Positions 5,398 to 5,854 of a stretch of 5,854 nucleotides of DNA are shown here, one piece after another. Origin of the DNA: Candidatus Methanovirga basalitermitum (GTDB lineage: Archaea; Methanobacteriota; Methanobacteria; Methanobacteriales; Methanobacteriaceae); assembly GCA_031284445.1 (NCBI GenBank), contig JAISZW010000230.1:1-5854 (forward strand), read 5' to 3'. The notes beneath the pieces were generated by a model. That model was not told the origin of the DNA and made no database searches. It saw only the letters and a program-made list of their open reading frames with translations. The position numbers and the translations under genes were made by a program. Position 1 is the first letter of the stretch. Every line of letters starts with the position of its first letter.

Positions 5398-5412
5398 CCG
5401 AGGGTGTAGAAA
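5392..5412. repeat. Perfect 7-bp inverted repeat at the junction of two mobile elements
   Basis: TTTCTAC (5392-5398) and GTAGAAA (5406-5412) form a perfect stem around the loop CGAGGGT. It sits exactly where the tnpB remnant begins and the DDE transposase remnant has ended. IS200/IS605 left ends carry such subterminal hairpins, so it may be that element's left end. It could instead belong to the terminal repeat of the other insertion sequence. The assignment is inferred. Confidence 0.45.
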
Positions 5413-5428
5413 ATTGTGGAGTTTTTCT

Positions 5429-5854
5429 TTATATTGCTTTTTCCCAAAGAGAGCTAAAATATTCCAATAACCCCGCAACTGTCTTAAATTTACTTTTAAT
5501 TTCTGATTTCTTAGTCTTGCTATAATGTTGCTCTGCCTGATTCGATGTTTTAGGTATAAAATTATCAATAGTGAACTGTAAGACTTATCAAAGTTAGAAA
5601 TTATCTTTTTCTGAACTTTTATTATTACAGATGGATAATCTGTCATGATTTATATAATAATAGCTTACCTGTTTAAACATTCTTTCTTCATAAGTTCTGA
5701 ATATATTGTTTACCTCTGTCAAATATCACGACTGACATTTTAGTGATTGTATCATCTTTAGTTCTTTTTAAATACCTTTTTACTTTCTCATCTAGCAGTA
5801 CTTTCATGATATGAAATATATGCATACTTTGAATGTTTTAATCCCAAATCTTGC
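5429..5854 (-). pseudogene. Frameshifted DDE-type transposase remnant, family not assigned
   Basis: The clearest part is a 49-codon C-terminal piece (5578-5431, stop at 5429) reading FTIDNFIPKTSNQAEQ followed by HYSKTKK, KSKFKTVAGLLEYF and SSLWEKAI. An N-x-x-E motif followed by a basic stretch and an FKT-x-x-G-LL-x-YF end is typical of the C-terminal catalytic helix and tail of DDE transposases. Just upstream, in another frame, is IIKVQKKIISNFDKSY (about 5625-5578), which joins naturally to it through a frameshift. Further upstream a 39-codon open piece (5807-5688) contains VKRYLKRTKDD and MSVVIFDRGKQYIQ, which could be the strand with a catalytic aspartate. The start lies beyond the window or is lost. 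I cannot name the family; the archaeal ISM1 element is one to compare. Confidence 0.6.

Noticed and set aside
5237..5470. 77-codon plus-strand frame in the mobile-element region
   Set aside because: It is antisense to both transposon remnants, and its content is explained by the complement of their frames.
5395..5646. 83-codon minus-strand frame taken as a whole gene
   Set aside because: Its first part belongs to the DDE transposase remnant, but the rest is out of phase; the neighbouring frame carries the conserved transposase tail.
1..5854. CRISPR array, tRNA or rRNA genes
   Set aside because: No regularly spaced direct repeats, cloverleaf-like sequence or rRNA motif was seen on either strand.

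Overview
The window is a very AT-rich stretch of prokaryotic chromosome. It most likely comes from a methanogenic archaeon of the Methanobacteriales (Methanosphaera- or Methanobrevibacter-like). This is an inference from several clues: GTGAT-type ribosome binding sites (AGTGAT before the RNase III gene, GAGTGATG before the STAS gene) that suit an archaeal anti-Shine-Dalgarno sequence; TATA-box-like elements at plausible distances; a stand-alone 124-residue IscU/NifU-type scaffold; and an RNase III next to a SpoIIE-type phosphatase and a STAS protein. An AT-rich clostridial or fusobacterial host is not excluded by sequence reading alone.

Layout. Positions 3-195 hold the 3' end of a plus-strand IS200/IS605-family tnpB gene and its right-end hairpin. 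About 70 bases later comes an iron-sulfur scaffold gene (266-640, plus). It faces an RNase III gene (657-1343, minus), with only 16 bases between the two stop codons. Further right, all on the minus strand, lies a small signalling cluster. In transcription order this is a STAS-domain protein (4263-3952), a 29-residue hydrophobic, signal-peptide-like microprotein (3736-3647) not previously marked as a gene, and, 7 bases after it, a polytopic membrane SpoIIE/RsbU-type serine phosphatase (3639 or 3621 to 1555).

Positions 4306-5854 are a graveyard of mobile elements. A tnpB of the same family as the left-edge copy, on the minus strand, is broken by at least five frameshifts or stops and has lost the RuvC-II glutamate. 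It abuts the frameshifted C-terminal half of a DDE-type transposase that runs off the window. The right end of the dead tnpB element lies directly upstream of the STAS gene, so any guide sequence read from it would be the STAS promoter.

How the parts may work together. STAS plus a PP2C phosphatase is the core of a bacterial partner-switching module: the phosphatase dephosphorylates a serine of the STAS protein, which then binds its partner. No partner kinase is visible here, and archaea lack sigma factors, so the output is unknown. The microprotein gene packed against the start of the membrane phosphatase is the most interesting unexplained item: it could be a secreted peptide or a membrane partner sensed by the phosphatase.
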